A stretch of 51,367 nt of DNA from Rhodococcus sp. 1168 (GCF_002091955.1 NZ_MKKY01000027.1:1-51367), one strand, 5' to 3'. Counted from the first letter of the stretch, positions 1 to 9,381 are shown. A program made the numbers and translations. Notes: a model not told the origin generated them from the sequence alone.

Positions 1-924
1 GTCCGCGTACTTCGCAGCCAATCAACAAAAGTAGAGCTCTACACGTTGATGGCCGCGGAGTACGCGAACTCCGCAGTTCACCGGATGGCGCGCCTGCTCG
101 AGGTGTCGACCTCCGGCTTCTACAAGAACCAAGGACGCAGTGTGACAACCCGATTGGCAGAGCGAGAGCAGCGTAGAGCCGATCTGGAGATCAAGATCCT
201 CGCGATCCACCAGGAGTCGAAAGGCGTGTACGGGGCACCGCGCATCACCGCCGAACTCCACGACCGAGGCGAGGTGATCACCGAGAAAACTGTCGCCAAG
301 ATCATGCGATCGCTCGGTGTCGTCGGCATCAGTCCGCGCACGTTCAAGGTCCGCACCACCGTGGTCGATCCGTTCGCCTCGTTCCCTGATGATCTGGTCC
401 AGCGCCGTTTCGATCAGGGTGAACTCGATGCGGTGTGGACTTCGGACATAACGTATCTGACCTGCGGGGAGGGGGATATGTACCTGTGCGCGATCAAGGA
501 CGAGCACTCGAAGAAGGTTCTCGGATGGGCCGTGGCCGATCACATGCGCACCGAGCTGGTTGTCGAAGCGTTGGAGATGGCGGTCGCCGAACGTGGCGGC
601 GATGTCGCGGGAACAATCATGCACTCGGACAGGGGATCTCAGTACACTGCTGACATCATGAAGCAGGCGTGTGAACGGTACGGGTTGCGGCGTTCGATGG
701 GTGAAACCGGTCAATGCTGGGACAACGCCGGCGCCGAAAGTCTGTGGTCGACGTTCAAGCACGAGTACTACTACCGGCACACCTTCGTTCATGCCACTGA
801 ATTGGTTGCTGCAGTTGACAACTGGATGAACTTCTACAACACTCGCCGTAGGCACTCCACGATCGGGATGCTCAGCCCCACCACGTACGAACAGTCACTG
901 ATCGCGCCCATCATGGCCGCGTGA
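1..924 (+). CDS. IS3-family transposase OrfB (5' end outside window)
   Basis: DDE transposase that cuts and joins IS DNA. The first in-frame ATG is at 49, but the frame stays open to base 1, so the start may lie upstream or the product may be made by frameshifting from OrfA, as is known for this family. An HTH_21-like segment (YGAPRITAEL) precedes the rve integrase core. The catalytic residues are the Asp in SDITYL, the Asp in HSDRGSQY and the Glu in AESLWSTFKHE. The conserved C-terminal box YNTRRRHSTIGMLSP is present. The gene runs to a TGA just before the terminal repeat and looks intact over the visible part. Confidence 0.9.
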   Translation, partial: VRVLRSQSTKVELYTLMAAEYANSAVHRMARLLEVSTSGFYKNQGRSVTTRLAEREQRRADLEIKILAIHQESKGVYGAPRITAELHDRGEVITEKTVAKIMRSLGVVGISPRTFKVRTTVVDPFASFPDDLVQRRFDQGELDAVWTSDITYLTCGEGDMYLCAIKDEHSKKVLGWAVADHMRTELVVEALEMAVAERGGDVAGTIMHSDRGSQYTADIMKQACERYGLRRSMGETGQCWDNAGAESLWSTFKHEYYYRHTFVHATELVAAVDNWMNFYNTRRRHSTIGMLSPTTYEQSLIAPIMAA

Positions 925-925
925 C

Positions 926-953
926 CACTGTCCACTTTTCGGGGGGAACCTCA
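926..953. repeat. IS3-family right terminal inverted repeat
   Basis: The segment CACTGTCCACTTTTCGGGG followed by GGAACCTCA directly after the transposase stop has the form of an IS3-family right end. The left partner is outside the window, so the inverted pairing and any target duplication cannot be checked here. Confidence 0.6.
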
Positions 954-1007
954 GGCATCTTCGACAATGCCGAAGTCGGCCCAAGCAAAGGAACAGAGGA
1001 GTTTGCG

Positions 1008-1208
1008 GTGACCAACAACGATAAGCCCATCCAAGACCAGCAGGACGAGCAAGATGATGACGACGTCGTTGTGGAGGAGCCAGTAATCGAGGGTGACGAA
1101 CCGCAAACCGCGGCCGACTTCGTTCTTGACTCATTGCTCGGCGATGGAGACAGCACGTTGGCTACCGATCCCAACGAGCCCCCGACACCGTCGCTGCGGT
1201 GGCCCTGA
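1008..1208 (+). CDS. Small acidic hypothetical protein
   Basis: A 66-residue product starting at GTG 1008, preceded by a GAGGAG ribosome binding site at about 996-1001. The reading frame also runs back into the IS3 end, but the binding site favours this start. The first half is very acidic (QDEQDDDDVVVEEPVIEGDE), followed by a possible short helix. No family is recognised. Its stop overlaps the possible GTG start of the next small frame. The two may be a translationally coupled pair, or one gene broken by a frameshift after the IS insertion. Confidence 0.4.
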   Translation: MTNNDKPIQDQQDEQDDDDVVVEEPVIEGDEPQTAADFVLDSLLGDGDSTLATDPNEPPTPSLRWP

Positions 1209-1372
1209 CGACCACAGGGCTACTCGATGCCGACTATTACGAGCGCGGAATCGCGGCTCGTAAACAGTCGCATCGTATTCTCGGCGGTATCATCTCGGCC
1301 CTCGACGAGGTCGAAGAGCAAGCAGATCGGTTACTTGCAGAGTTGCTCGAATTCATCGACAGTGACCTGTAA
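1199..1372 (+). CDS. Small helical hypothetical protein or 3' fragment
   Basis: A 57-residue frame from GTG 1199 to TAA 1372, overlapping the previous frame by 10 bases. The C-terminal half is a probable amphipathic, acidic helix (ISALDEVEEQADRLLAELLEF). It is not recognised. The overlap in a different frame and the absence of its own ribosome binding site make it either coupled to the upstream gene or the shifted continuation of it. Confidence 0.3.
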   Translation: MALTTTGLLDADYYERGIAARKQSHRILGGIISALDEVEEQADRLLAELLEFIDSDL

Positions 1373-1434
1373 GAGTCGATGAGACTTGCTGGGCAACGAT
1401 CGGACGACTAAGAAGTGCCTGCGCAATAGTCCAC

Positions 1435-1452
1435 CTTCCAGTGGACTGGAAG
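1435..1452 (+). promoter_or_regulatory. Orphan MerR-family operator
   Basis: CTTCCAGT-GG-ACTGGAAG is a perfect 8-bp inverted repeat with a 2-base centre. This is the form of the operators bound by MerR-family activators, which sit in an over-long -35/-10 spacer. It is followed by AAAGGG and ATG 1466, but the frame from that ATG encodes nothing recognisable because it runs into the broken TetR gene on the other strand. No MerR gene is in the window. Confidence 0.45.
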
Positions 1453-1463
1453 CCTGGAAAGGG

Positions 1464-1846
1464 TCATGGTCTGGGCTGTACAGCTTCTACCAGTGACTTG
1501 GCGGCGGTGGTCAGTATCGCGCGGTGGGCGCGAAGCCTGGCCTTCGCCCACGCCACCAACCGCAGGATCGCCGGTGTGGCCATCAGATAGTCGAACAAAG
1601 CACCCGAATACCCCGGCACATCATCAGGCTCGAACGGAAACTGATCCATCCCGGCATTTCCGCCAGCGTCCGCGCCACCACAAGATCGAACAACTCTTCC
1701 TTCGGCCCGAAATGAACGTAGATCGAGCGCTTGTTGGCACCGGTGGTCTGATAAATCTGGATACGCGCGTCGACTCGTCGGCTGCAGTGGCCTACTTGCG
1801 CCAGCGTGTGGCACTGGAGCGTCTCGGTGAGCGCCGCCGGTACCAC
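1464..1846 (-). pseudogene. Broken TetR-family regulator
   Basis: On the minus strand, one frame gives the end of a TetR DNA-binding domain (TGANKRSIYVHFGPKEELFD, then LVVARTLAEM) and another frame continues with a typical TetR ligand-domain start (YSGALFDYLMATPAILRLVAW). The change of frame falls near 1650-1670. The N-terminal helix-turn-helix part is degenerate and the rest of the ligand domain is missing after TTAAKSLVEAV. The gene is therefore both frameshifted and truncated. What it regulated cannot be told. Confidence 0.6.
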
Positions 1847-1913
1847 GACATTGTCGCTGCCAGCAGGAGCGGAACCAGGAAAACGTGAAGCCCACTTCTG
1901 AAACTGACAGCGT

Positions 1914-2063
1914 TACCGTGACTGGGCGCTGCCCGACCCCGCAGGCAAGGGCATCGACGCCGTCCGTCCGATTCGCGACAAAATCAAGATCCTCGTCGAA
2001 GACCTCGTCGCCGAACTCAGCGATCGCTCCACCGTCCGCGATCACAGTACGGTGAAGCGATGA
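1914..2063 (+). pseudogene. arsC remnant (C-terminal third of arsenate reductase)
   Basis: In frame from 1914 to TGA 2063 the translation reads YRDWALPDPAGKGIDAVRPI and then RDKIKILVEDLVAEL. This matches the C-terminal part of the intact thioredoxin-fold-independent (LMW-PTP type) arsenate reductase at 42.0-42.4 kb, which has YRDWALPDPAGKGVDAVRPI. The P-loop with the catalytic Cys is missing, so it cannot be active. The nucleotide sequence differs at many third positions from the 42-kb copy, so this is an independent relic and not a recent duplication. Confidence 0.75.
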
Positions 2064-2284
2064 AGCTGTGGAAGATCCTCGGGATGGCAGGCGTCGTCGG
2101 TATTGCCGCGACAGGCGCCCTCGTCGTGAAGTCGGAACGCAAGCGGCAGGCGTACGCCCCCGACGAGGTCCGCGATCAATTGCACAAGAGGTTTGCCCAG
2201 GCAGCTGAAACCCCAGTGCTCAACGCTGCACCCGGGCGAACCCGAGTGCAGCGCCTGAAGGACCGGTTCAGCCGAGCGCGCTGA
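2060..2284 (+). CDS. Small single-pass membrane protein
   Basis: 74 residues, starting at ATG 2060 and overlapping the stop of the arsC remnant (ATGA). Residues about 5-23 form one hydrophobic segment (LGMAGVVGIAATGALVV), followed by a basic, probably cytoplasmic helical tail. The overlap suggests it was once the last gene of an ars-like operon, or that it uses the remnant for coupled translation. Its 3' end overlaps the convergent aminotransferase by 17 bases. No family is recognised. Confidence 0.5.
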   Translation: MKLWKILGMAGVVGIAATGALVVKSERKRQAYAPDEVRDQLHKRFAQAAETPVLNAAPGRTRVQRLKDRFSRAR

Positions 2285-3527
2285 GGATTCGGCCGGCGAG
2301 CTCTTCTACCTCGTTGTCCGTCATCACGAACGACGGCGAGATCTGCATCGCACCCTGCCCTGCTGCGCGCCCGGAGACACCGTGTTTGCGGAGCGTCGCG
2401 ACGAAGGGCAGCGCCTCGGCCGGATCGACCAACTGCACTGCGGCTACTGCACCGAGTCCGCTGCGAACCTCCTGCACGCGAGGATGTTCGGCGAGTGGCG
2501 CCAGATAGGTGTGCAGCGACGTCTCGAGACGGGCGGACTCTTGCAGCAGGTTTTCGCGCTCCATGATGTCCAGTGTTGCCATCGCCGCGGCTGCGGCCCC
2601 CGCGTGTCCACCGTAGGTATAGCCGTGCCGCCACCAGACCCCGCCGGAGTAGAACGGCTCGGCGATGTGCGGCGCGACGAACACCGCTCCCATCGGGACG
2701 TACCCCGAGGTGAGTCCCTTCGCAGTGGTCATCAGGTCGGGCTGTAGGTCGAAACGAGTCGACGCGAACCACGAGCCGCCGATCCGGCCGAAGCCGGTTA
2801 CTACCTCGTCCGCGACGAACAGAACGTCGTTGTCACGACAAATTTGGCGTACCTCCTGCAGGTACCCCTTCGGCGGAAGATAGACCCCACCGGCACCGAT
2901 GATGGGCTCGCAGAAGAAGGCGGCGATCTTGTCGGCACCGACTTCCTCGATGAGCGCCAGCAAGCTCTTCGCATCGTCCCAAGCGACAGTGCGCGCATCC
3001 GGCATCAGCTCGCCGTAGTTCTCTCGATTCACCGCAATGCCTGCCAGCGCAGTACCAGCGACATGCATTCCGTGGTAAGCCTTTTCACGTCCCACAATGA
3101 GCGTCTTCCCAGGCTTGCCCATCTCGTGCCAGTAACGCCTGGCCAATTTCGCCGCTGTGTCGATCGAGTCGGAACCACCCGAGGTGAAGAACACCTTGCT
3201 ACCCACAACGGGCGCGATCTTCCCGAGCCGCTCCGCGAGTGCCAGCGTCGTCTCCGGAACGAAATCTCCGAAGTTGGAGTAGTGCGCCAGCGATCCGAGC
3301 TGGGCGGCGACGGCGTCGGCGATCTCGGTCCGTCCGTGACCGACGTTCGTGAACCACAACCCGGCAGTTGCATCGAGATACTTGTTGCCGTCCCGGTCCC
3401 AGATGTGAGCGCCCTCGCCACGTGAGACGACGAAGGGGCCTGTTCTGGTCACTGCACCCATATCGGCGAAACCATGCCAAAGCGCAGAGGGGGTGGACTC
3501 AGGGGAAGTATCGGCCACAGAAGACAT
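2268..3527 (-). CDS. Class III pyridoxal-phosphate aminotransferase
   Basis: A 419-residue fold-type I transaminase of the omega-aminotransferase group, which moves an amino group from an amine or omega-amino acid to a keto acid. Visible family features are the cofactor-phosphate loop FFTSGGSDSIDTA, the AYHGMHVAGTAL motif, FVADEVVTGFGR with the Asp that pairs with the PLP pyridine nitrogen, and TTAKGLTSGY with the Schiff-base Lys. The start is taken at ATG 3527 (MSSVADTSPE); the frame remains open further upstream into sequence that does not resemble the family. Substrate is not deducible. It is convergent with the small membrane protein. Confidence 0.88.
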   Translation of the reverse strand: MSSVADTSPESTPSALWHGFADMGAVTRTGPFVVSRGEGAHIWDRDGNKYLDATAGLWFTNVGHGRTEIADAVAAQLGSLAHYSNFGDFVPETTLALAERLGKIAPVVGSKVFFTSGGSDSIDTAAKLARRYWHEMGKPGKTLIVGREKAYHGMHVAGTALAGIAVNRENYGELMPDARTVAWDDAKSLLALIEEVGADKIAAFFCEPIIGAGGVYLPPKGYLQEVRQICRDNDVLFVADEVVTGFGRIGGSWFASTRFDLQPDLMTTAKGLTSGYVPMGAVFVAPHIAEPFYSGGVWWRHGYTYGGHAGAAAAAMATLDIMERENLLQESARLETSLHTYLAPLAEHPRVQEVRSGLGAVAAVQLVDPAEALPFVATLRKHGVSGRAAGQGAMQISPSFVMTDNEVEELAGRILSALG

Positions 3528-3541
3528 GGCTCCCAGCTTAG

Positions 3542-4204
3542 TCAACGAGCTGCGTCCGATTGTGCCCCGTACCGCCATCGGCTGCCGAGCCTGCCGACTG
3601 CGTTCACCGCTAGTGCCATCAGGACGAATGCGACGGTGAGTACGAGCAGACCGATCACCAACGCGACGTATCCCTGGCTGCGCGGATCGAGGAACGGATA
3701 GGGATACCAGTCGACGATCGGCCCGCGGACCAGAGTGTAGATCCCATAGACGAAGGGAAAGACGAGCCAGATCAGCGACTGCGCCTCGGTGATCTTCTTG
3801 CGCGGCGGCGACACGATCCAGTCGATCAGAATCACCACCGGCATGATTCGATGAACCACATTGTTGGTCCACGGATCAGCGACGCCGACGTCGATCCCGG
3901 CAAGCAGTACTGCATAGATGATCCCGGTGATGACCATGTACAACGTCACACCCCCGCGGAACAACTGCCAGCGCTTCCCCTGCGGGTCCGCAAACCCGCC
4001 CACGGCAAGCACGAGAACAGTCAGGACGTTGCTGAGCACGGTGAAGTAGCTGAAGTAGTTGGTGAGTGAGAACGAGCTACTGTCCAACCCTTTTGCGACG
4101 ATCCACGAGAGTGCGGCGAACGTGAGCGCAGCGAACAGAAGCCGGAACGACCTCACGAGCACGTGTGTGCCGAGTGCTGCGGGCGCATGCCGCGAGGTCC
4201 TCAT
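3542..4204 (-). CDS. Pr6Pr family membrane protein
   Basis: About 220 residues with six likely transmembrane segments. Motifs of the actinobacterial Pr6Pr (FAR-17a/AIG1-like) family are visible: LTNYFSYFTVLSNVL, then NNVVHRIMPVVILIDWI, then WLVFPFVYGIYTLVRG. ATG 4204 is preferred; an alternative in-frame start at 4219 would add five residues. The family has no established biochemical role in bacteria. It lies 14 bases upstream of the aminotransferase on the same strand, so the two may be co-transcribed. Confidence 0.8.
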   Translation of the reverse strand: MRTSRHAPAALGTHVLVRSFRLLFAALTFAALSWIVAKGLDSSSFSLTNYFSYFTVLSNVLTVLVLAVGGFADPQGKRWQLFRGGVTLYMVITGIIYAVLLAGIDVGVADPWTNNVVHRIMPVVILIDWIVSPPRKKITEAQSLIWLVFPFVYGIYTLVRGPIVDWYPYPFLDPRSQGYVALVIGLLVLTVAFVLMALAVNAVGRLGSRWRYGAQSDAAR

Positions 4205-4297
4205 AGTTGATCTTGACACGGACAGGCAGCGATTTCACTGCGTTTGGGTCGGGCAGTCCGGCTCTCGCGCCACCGGGCAGATACCCTGGTGGGCAGC

Positions 4298-7200
4298 ATG
4301 TCCACATCAACATCCCCGTCTTCGAGTCTCAGACGCACCCTGACCGCCCGACTTTCGTCGGTCTCCGTGCGCGACGCCCACCGCCTCCGGCGCAAGCTCG
4401 AACGTGCCCGCACCGACGACGCCCTGGCAGCGATCGAACCCGAGATCGTTCGCGCCGAGCTTCTGACCGCGAATCGGCGGGCCGCGGTTCCGAAGATCGA
4501 GTATCCCGAGGCGCTTCCGGTCAGCCGCCGCAAGGACGACATCGCCGCCGCTATCGAGCAACATCAGGTAGTCATCGTCGCCGGCGAGACGGGATCGGGA
4601 AAAACGACACAGATTCCCAAGATTTGTCTCGAACTGGGCCGTGGGATTCGAGGATCCATCGGCCATACCCAACCCCGTCGACTCGCTGCCAGAACGGTTG
4701 CCGAGCGCATCGCCGAGGAGGTGGGCGAGACCCTCGGACAATCAGTCGGTTACAAGGTCAGATTCACCGATCAATCCTCGGACTCGACGCTGGTCAAGCT
4801 GATGACCGATGGAATTCTGTTGGCCGAGATTCAACGGGATCGGATGCTCCGGCAGTACGACACGCTCATCATCGACGAGGCTCACGAACGAAGTCTGAAT
4901 ATCGACTTCATCCTCGGCTACCTCGCTCAGCTACTCCCCCGCCGCCCCGATCTGAAGGTGATCATCACCTCCGCAACGATCGATCCGGAACGATTCGCCC
5001 AGCATTTCGCCCGGGACGGTGTCCCAGCCCCCATCATCGAAGTGTCCGGACGCACATTCCCCGTGGAGATGCGCTACCGCCCTCTGACTGTCGACGCAGG
5101 CGAGACGACAGTCGACCGAGATCCCGTCGACGCAACATGCGATGCCGTCGACGAGCTCATGGCCGAAGGCGAAGGCGACATTCTCGTCTTCCTCTCCGGT
5201 GAACGCGAAATACGCGATACTGCCGATGCATTGCGTGATCGGCAACTGCGCAACACCGAGGTCGTCCCCCTGTATGCGCGCTTGTCCGCCGACGAGCAGC
5301 ACCGAGTCTTCTCCTCACACACCGGCCGCCGCGTCGTTCTCTCGACGAACGTCGCCGAGACGTCACTGACGGTGCCTGGAATCAGATACGTCGTCGATCC
5401 CGGCACCGCACGCATCTCGCGCTACTCGCTGCGCACCAAAGTCCAGCGACTCCCTATCGAGCCGATTTCGCAGGCATCGGCCCGTCAGCGGGCAGGTAGA
5501 TGTGGCCGTGTGGCCGACGGAATATGCATCCGCTTGTACTCCGAAGACGACTTCGATGCACGGCCCCCGTTCACCGAACCGGAGATCCTCCGTACCAACC
5601 TCGCGTCGGTGATCCTGCAGATGACTTCCCTCGGCCTGGGCAAGATCGACGCATTCCCCTTTGTCGAGCCGCCCGATCCGCGCAGCATCCGGGACGGTAT
5701 CGGTTTGCTCGAAGAGTTGGGGGCCTTGAAGCCGTCCTCGAACACCGGCGAGTCCGAGCTCACGCCGATCGGGCGCGAGCTGGCTCAGCTTCCAGTCGAT
5801 CCACGCATGGCCCGCATGCTCGTGGAAGCGAACAAGACGGGCGCGCTCGCCGACGCTCTCGTCGTCGTCTCGGCGATGTCCATCCAGGACGTTCGCGAAC
5901 GTCCGGCCGAACACCAGCAGGCAGCCGATGAGCAGCATGCGAGATTCACGGCTCCGAACTCGGACTTTCTGTCGTACACAGCACTGTGGGAATACCTTCG
6001 CGACCAGCGAAACGACTTGTCGTCGAACCAGTTTCGAAGGATGTGCCGAAACGAATTCCTGCACTACCTCCGTGTGCGCGAATGGCAGGATCTGCACGGT
6101 CAACTACGTCAGATCACCAGGGGTCTCGGCTGGACTGTGCCCGACGCGCCGAGCTCGCACGATTCGTTGCATCAAGCGCTCCTGGCCGGCCTCCTTTCGC
6201 ATATCGGAGTCAAAGAAGGTGACAAACGCGAGTTCCTGGGTGCCCGCGGAACCCACTTTGCGATATTCCCCGGCTCCGGGCTGTTCAAGAAGCCTCCGCG
6301 CTGGGTGATGGCGGCCGAACTGGTCGAGACCGGACGTCTGTGGGGCCGGATGGCGGCCCGAATCGAACCCGAATGGGCCGAGAGACTCGCCCCGCATCTG
6401 GTGAAGCGCACATACTCCGAGCCACATTGGTCCACGAAACGCCAATCGGCCATGGCATACGAGCGCGTCACCCTGTACGGGCTTCCCCTCGTGACCGGCC
6501 GACCGGTCGGATACCACAGCATCGATGCAGAAGGCTCCCGCGAGCTGTTCATCAGACATGCACTGGTGCAGGGCGAGTGGACCACGCAGCATCCGTTCTT
6601 TCACAAGAACCGCGCACTGCTCGATGACGTCGGCGAGCTCGAGAATCGGGCCCGCCGACGCGACATCGTGGTCGACGACGATGCACTCTTCGAGTTCTAC
6701 GACTCCAGAATCGGTGCGGAAGCCGTTTCCGCTCGCCACTTCGACACGTGGTGGAAGAAGACGAGGCGCACGACGCCGGATCTCCTCGATTTCACAGCAT
6801 CGACCGTCGTCAATCCCGACGCTGCATCCGTACTGGGTGGGGAGTATCCCGATGCGTGGCGCCAAGGCGAGGTCCAGTTTCCGCTGACCTATCAGTTCGA
6901 GCCCGGTTCCGCCGCTGACGGGGTCAGCGCCCGCATCCCGATCGCCCTGCTCGCGCAGGTTCAACCGGTCGGCTTCGACTGGCTGGTCCCAGGCTTGCGA
7001 GCGGAACTCATCAGCACACTGATCAAACTGCTGCCCAAAACTTTACGACGCCACGTGGTACCCGCTCCCGACTTTGCCGCCGCCGCACTGACGGCGATGA
7101 AGCCGAGATCAGAACCCGTTCTCACTGCGCTGGCCCGTGAGCTCTCACGGTTGGGTTCATGCCGAATCGATCCGGCAGACTTTCAAGTTTCGGAGCTCCC

Positions 7201-8203
7201 CGACCATCTCCGGATGACGTTTGTCGCAGTGGATATCAACGGTGACGTACTCGGATCGAACAAGGACCTCACTGCCCTCCGACAAACCCTGTCACCGCGA
7301 GTGAACCGCGAAGTCGCCAGTGCCGTCGGCCAAGCCGAGCGGGCAGCAACGCTGGCATGGACGTCCTCGACTCTGGGAACTCTGGAGCAGACCGTCTCGC
7401 GTTCTGTAGGCGGGCAACGAGTCACCGGATATCCCGCACTCGTACCGGAAAACGGTGGCGTCGCGGTCCGGGTACTGAGCACACCGGCCCAGCAACGTGC
7501 CGCAATGCGCAACGGAACCAGAGCTCTGTTGAGCGAGCGTGCACCACGCGGCACCAAGGCACTCATCGCCGGAATCCCGACGAAAGAAAGAATCGCGCTC
7601 GGACAGAATCCGTACGGCAGCATCGAAGCATTACTCGAGGACTGCCGCACGACAGCAATCGACGAGTCGATGAGTGCGCACGGCGGTCCTGTCCGCTCGC
7701 CGGAAGAATTCGAAGCTCTGGTCAAGTCGGTGAATGCCGAGGTAACCGAACGCACCTCTCGGGTCCTTGCACTGGTTCGACCGATTCTGACTGCGGCCGT
7801 GGAGCTTCGAGCCGCACTCGAACGAGCGGGCGGCGACGCCGCCGACGACGTTCGCGAACAACTAGCCGGTCTGGTTTTCAATGGCTTCGTATTCGAATTC
7901 GGCTCTGCGAAGCTCGCTGAAATTCCCCGGTACCTCACGGCCGCTACTCGGCGACTCGGCTCACTACCCAGCAGTGCGAACCGGGACGAAACCGGCATGA
8001 ATGCACTCGACCGAGTCTACGAGGCATACGACCGACTGCTGAAGTCGCTTCCTGAAGCCAGACAGCAAAGCAAGCCCGTGCAGGAGATCTTCTGGATGAT
8101 CGAGGAGTTGCGAATCCAACTTTTCGCGCAAGGAGTTCGAACCGCGTACCCGATATCGGAAAAAAGGATCACAAAAGCAATCCAGGCCATTGGCCAACAG
8201 TGA
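4298..8203 (+). CDS. hrpA: ATP-dependent RNA helicase HrpA
   Basis: A DEAH/RHA-box helicase of 1301 residues, the usual full HrpA length. Motifs in order are Walker A GETGSGKTTQ, motif Ia TQPRRLAA, the DEAH box IIDEAHERSLN, motif III ITSATID, motif V STNVAETSLTVPG and motif VI QRAGRCGR. They are followed by the HA2/OB region and the long HrpA-specific C-terminal domain. Known HrpA proteins act on mRNA or stalled ribosomes. The start at ATG 4298 follows GGTGGG and gives a Ser/Thr-rich N-terminus. It is divergent from the Pr6Pr gene and convergent with nrdR. Confidence 0.95.
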   Translation: MSTSTSPSSSLRRTLTARLSSVSVRDAHRLRRKLERARTDDALAAIEPEIVRAELLTANRRAAVPKIEYPEALPVSRRKDDIAAAIEQHQVVIVAGETGSGKTTQIPKICLELGRGIRGSIGHTQPRRLAARTVAERIAEEVGETLGQSVGYKVRFTDQSSDSTLVKLMTDGILLAEIQRDRMLRQYDTLIIDEAHERSLNIDFILGYLAQLLPRRPDLKVIITSATIDPERFAQHFARDGVPAPIIEVSGRTFPVEMRYRPLTVDAGETTVDRDPVDATCDAVDELMAEGEGDILVFLSGEREIRDTADALRDRQLRNTEVVPLYARLSADEQHRVFSSHTGRRVVLSTNVAETSLTVPGIRYVVDPGTARISRYSLRTKVQRLPIEPISQASARQRAGRCGRVADGICIRLYSEDDFDARPPFTEPEILRTNLASVILQMTSLGLGKIDAFPFVEPPDPRSIRDGIGLLEELGALKPSSNTGESELTPIGRELAQLPVDPRMARMLVEANKTGALADALVVVSAMSIQDVRERPAEHQQAADEQHARFTAPNSDFLSYTALWEYLRDQRNDLSSNQFRRMCRNEFLHYLRVREWQDLHGQLRQITRGLGWTVPDAPSSHDSLHQALLAGLLSHIGVKEGDKREFLGARGTHFAIFPGSGLFKKPPRWVMAAELVETGRLWGRMAARIEPEWAERLAPHLVKRTYSEPHWSTKRQSAMAYERVTLYGLPLVTGRPVGYHSIDAEGSRELFIRHALVQGEWTTQHPFFHKNRALLDDVGELENRARRRDIVVDDDALFEFYDSRIGAEAVSARHFDTWWKKTRRTTPDLLDFTASTVVNPDAASVLGGEYPDAWRQGEVQFPLTYQFEPGSAADGVSARIPIALLAQVQPVGFDWLVPGLRAELISTLIKLLPKTLRRHVVPAPDFAAAALTAMKPRSEPVLTALARELSRLGSCRIDPADFQVSELPDHLRMTFVAVDINGDVLGSNKDLTALRQTLSPRVNREVASAVGQAERAATLAWTSSTLGTLEQTVSRSVGGQRVTGYPALVPENGGVAVRVLSTPAQQRAAMRNGTRALLSERAPRGTKALIAGIPTKERIALGQNPYGSIEALLEDCRTTAIDESMSAHGGPVRSPEEFEALVKSVNAEVTERTSRVLALVRPILTAAVELRAALERAGGDAADDVREQLAGLVFNGFVFEFGSAKLAEIPRYLTAATRRLGSLPSSANRDETGMNALDRVYEAYDRLLKSLPEARQQSKPVQEIFWMIEELRIQLFAQGVRTAYPISEKRITKAIQAIGQQ

Positions 8204-8243
8204 GGCCCCGAGCGCACGCGTTCCTCAGGCGACCACGCGTTCT

Positions 8244-8711
8244 TCAGTCGACAGTGACAGCTGGCTCTCGATGCTCGCGAAGGTCCTGAATTTCTTTCTC
8301 GAAGTCCTCTGCCGAACTGAAGGACTTGTACACCGACGCGAACCGCAAATACGCAACCTCGTCGAGATCGCGTAGCGGACCGAGAATGGCCAGTCCAACC
8401 TCGTTGCTAGGGATCTCGGCCGATCCGGAAGCCCGAACTGCATCCTCGACCTGCTGGGCCAACAAATTCAGAGCGTCGTTGTCGACATCGCGGCCTTGGC
8501 AGGCACGACGAACGCCTCGCACTACTTTCTCGCGACTGAAAGGCTCGGTGACTCCGCTGCGCTTCACTACAGCCAGGACAGCGGTCTCCACCGTGGTGAA
8601 GCGGCGTCCGCACTCCGGGCATGAGCGACGACGACGGATCGCCTGACCTTCGTCGGCCTCGCGAGAGTCGACCACGCGGGAGTCGGGGTTCTTGCAGAAC
8701 GGGCAATGCAT
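8244..8711 (-). CDS. nrdR: Transcriptional repressor NrdR
   Basis: 155 residues, the standard NrdR size. An N-terminal zinc ribbon (MHCPFC, later [11 protein letters not shown]) is followed by an ATP-cone domain ([20 protein letters not shown]). NrdR senses ATP/dATP and represses ribonucleotide reductase genes by binding NrdR boxes. The start at ATG 8711 places the zinc ribbon at the very N-terminus as in the family. It is next to the SOS genes, as in mycobacteria, linking dNTP supply with DNA-damage control. Confidence 0.95.
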   Translation of the reverse strand: MHCPFCKNPDSRVVDSREADEGQAIRRRRSCPECGRRFTTVETAVLAVVKRSGVTEPFSREKVVRGVRRACQGRDVDNDALNLLAQQVEDAVRASGSAEIPSNEVGLAILGPLRDLDEVAYLRFASVYKSFSSAEDFEKEIQDLREHREPAVTVD

Positions 8712-8850
8712 GTAAGAGCCTCCGTCGTAGCCGTCACACCATCTCGTATGTAGCGCAAGAGGTGCAGGTACCGAGGATACTCGGAGTGCTATCGGACTCA
8801 GTGCCGCGTACCTGGCTCGATCACCGAGGAGTACTTCAGGCATCGCTGCA

Positions 8851-9297
8851 TCACTGGCCCGAGTCGGTGACCGTGATGAGATCCTGCCCCGCAGAACCGA
8901 CGAGTCCACCTTGCTCCACGACCGTGACACCACCCGCTGAGCCGCCGTCGAAAGATCCGGCACGTAGATTCGCAAGCCCAATCAAGCCCAGAAGAACAAT
9001 GGCCGTGATCAGCACCCCCGCGACAGTCGCGGTCCACGAAATTGTCTGACGTGGCGTGTCGTCGTCGAAGCTTCGATCGGCGGAGCTCTGATCGATGAGA
9101 CGGTTGCCGCCGCCCTGTGGCGCGACAGTCTGAAGGTAGCGGCGACGATCGAGTGACGCGCACGACGTGCGCGGGCGAGAAGTACGGACAGACGACGCCG
9201 AGCGTGCTGTGCGATCGAGGGTACCGCGACCGTCTGTACCCCGACCTGCTGCTGCGAGACTGGTTAGAGCACCGGGGCGCTCTGTCGTGATGCTCAT
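8851..9297 (-). CDS. SOS-controlled membrane protein, DivS/Rv2719c position
   Basis: 148 residues from ATG 9297, preceded by GGAGG. A basic, Arg/Ser-rich cytoplasmic part of about 95 residues is followed by one transmembrane segment ([20 protein letters not shown]) and a short Gly-rich outer tail. It is divergent from lexA across a region with two LexA boxes, the same place as the SOS-induced division inhibitor (Rv2719c in mycobacteria, DivS in corynebacteria). No LysM domain like that of Rv2719c is visible. Its role as a division inhibitor is inferred from place and topology only. Confidence 0.6.
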   Translation of the reverse strand: MSITTERPGALTSLAAAGRGTDGRGTLDRTARSASSVRTSRPRTSCASLDRRRYLQTVAPQGGGNRLIDQSSADRSFDDDTPRQTISWTATVAGVLITAIVLLGLIGLANLRAGSFDGGSAGGVTVVEQGGLVGSAGQDLITVTDSGQ

Positions 9298-9381
9298 CGG
9301 AACCTCCACTGCGGTGTACAGATCGACCGTGACGATGCTCGCGAAAGTCGCGATATTCACCTTTGTTCGATCAGGCGTTCG

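Larger units (their letters stand above)
1..953 (+). mobile_element. IS3-family insertion sequence, 3' part
   Basis: The window opens inside an IS3-family element. It holds the catalytic ORF and the right end; OrfA and the left end lie outside the window. The right boundary is placed after the ...GAACCTCA terminus, the usual CA-ending tip of this family. The following DNA has a different character and no transposase homology. Confidence 0.8.

Noticed and set aside
22..855. Long minus-strand open frame opposite the IS3 transposase
   Set aside because: It mirrors a gene with clear DDE motifs; its own translation resembles no family and is a product of high GC content.
1914..2063. Recent duplication of the arsC at 42.0-42.4 kb
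   Set aside because: Protein motifs match, but the DNA differs at many positions, so there is no recent copy event.
5363..6964. Long minus-strand frames opposite hrpA
   Set aside because: They are antisense shadows of a full-length helicase with all motifs; no ribosome binding sites or recognisable domains.
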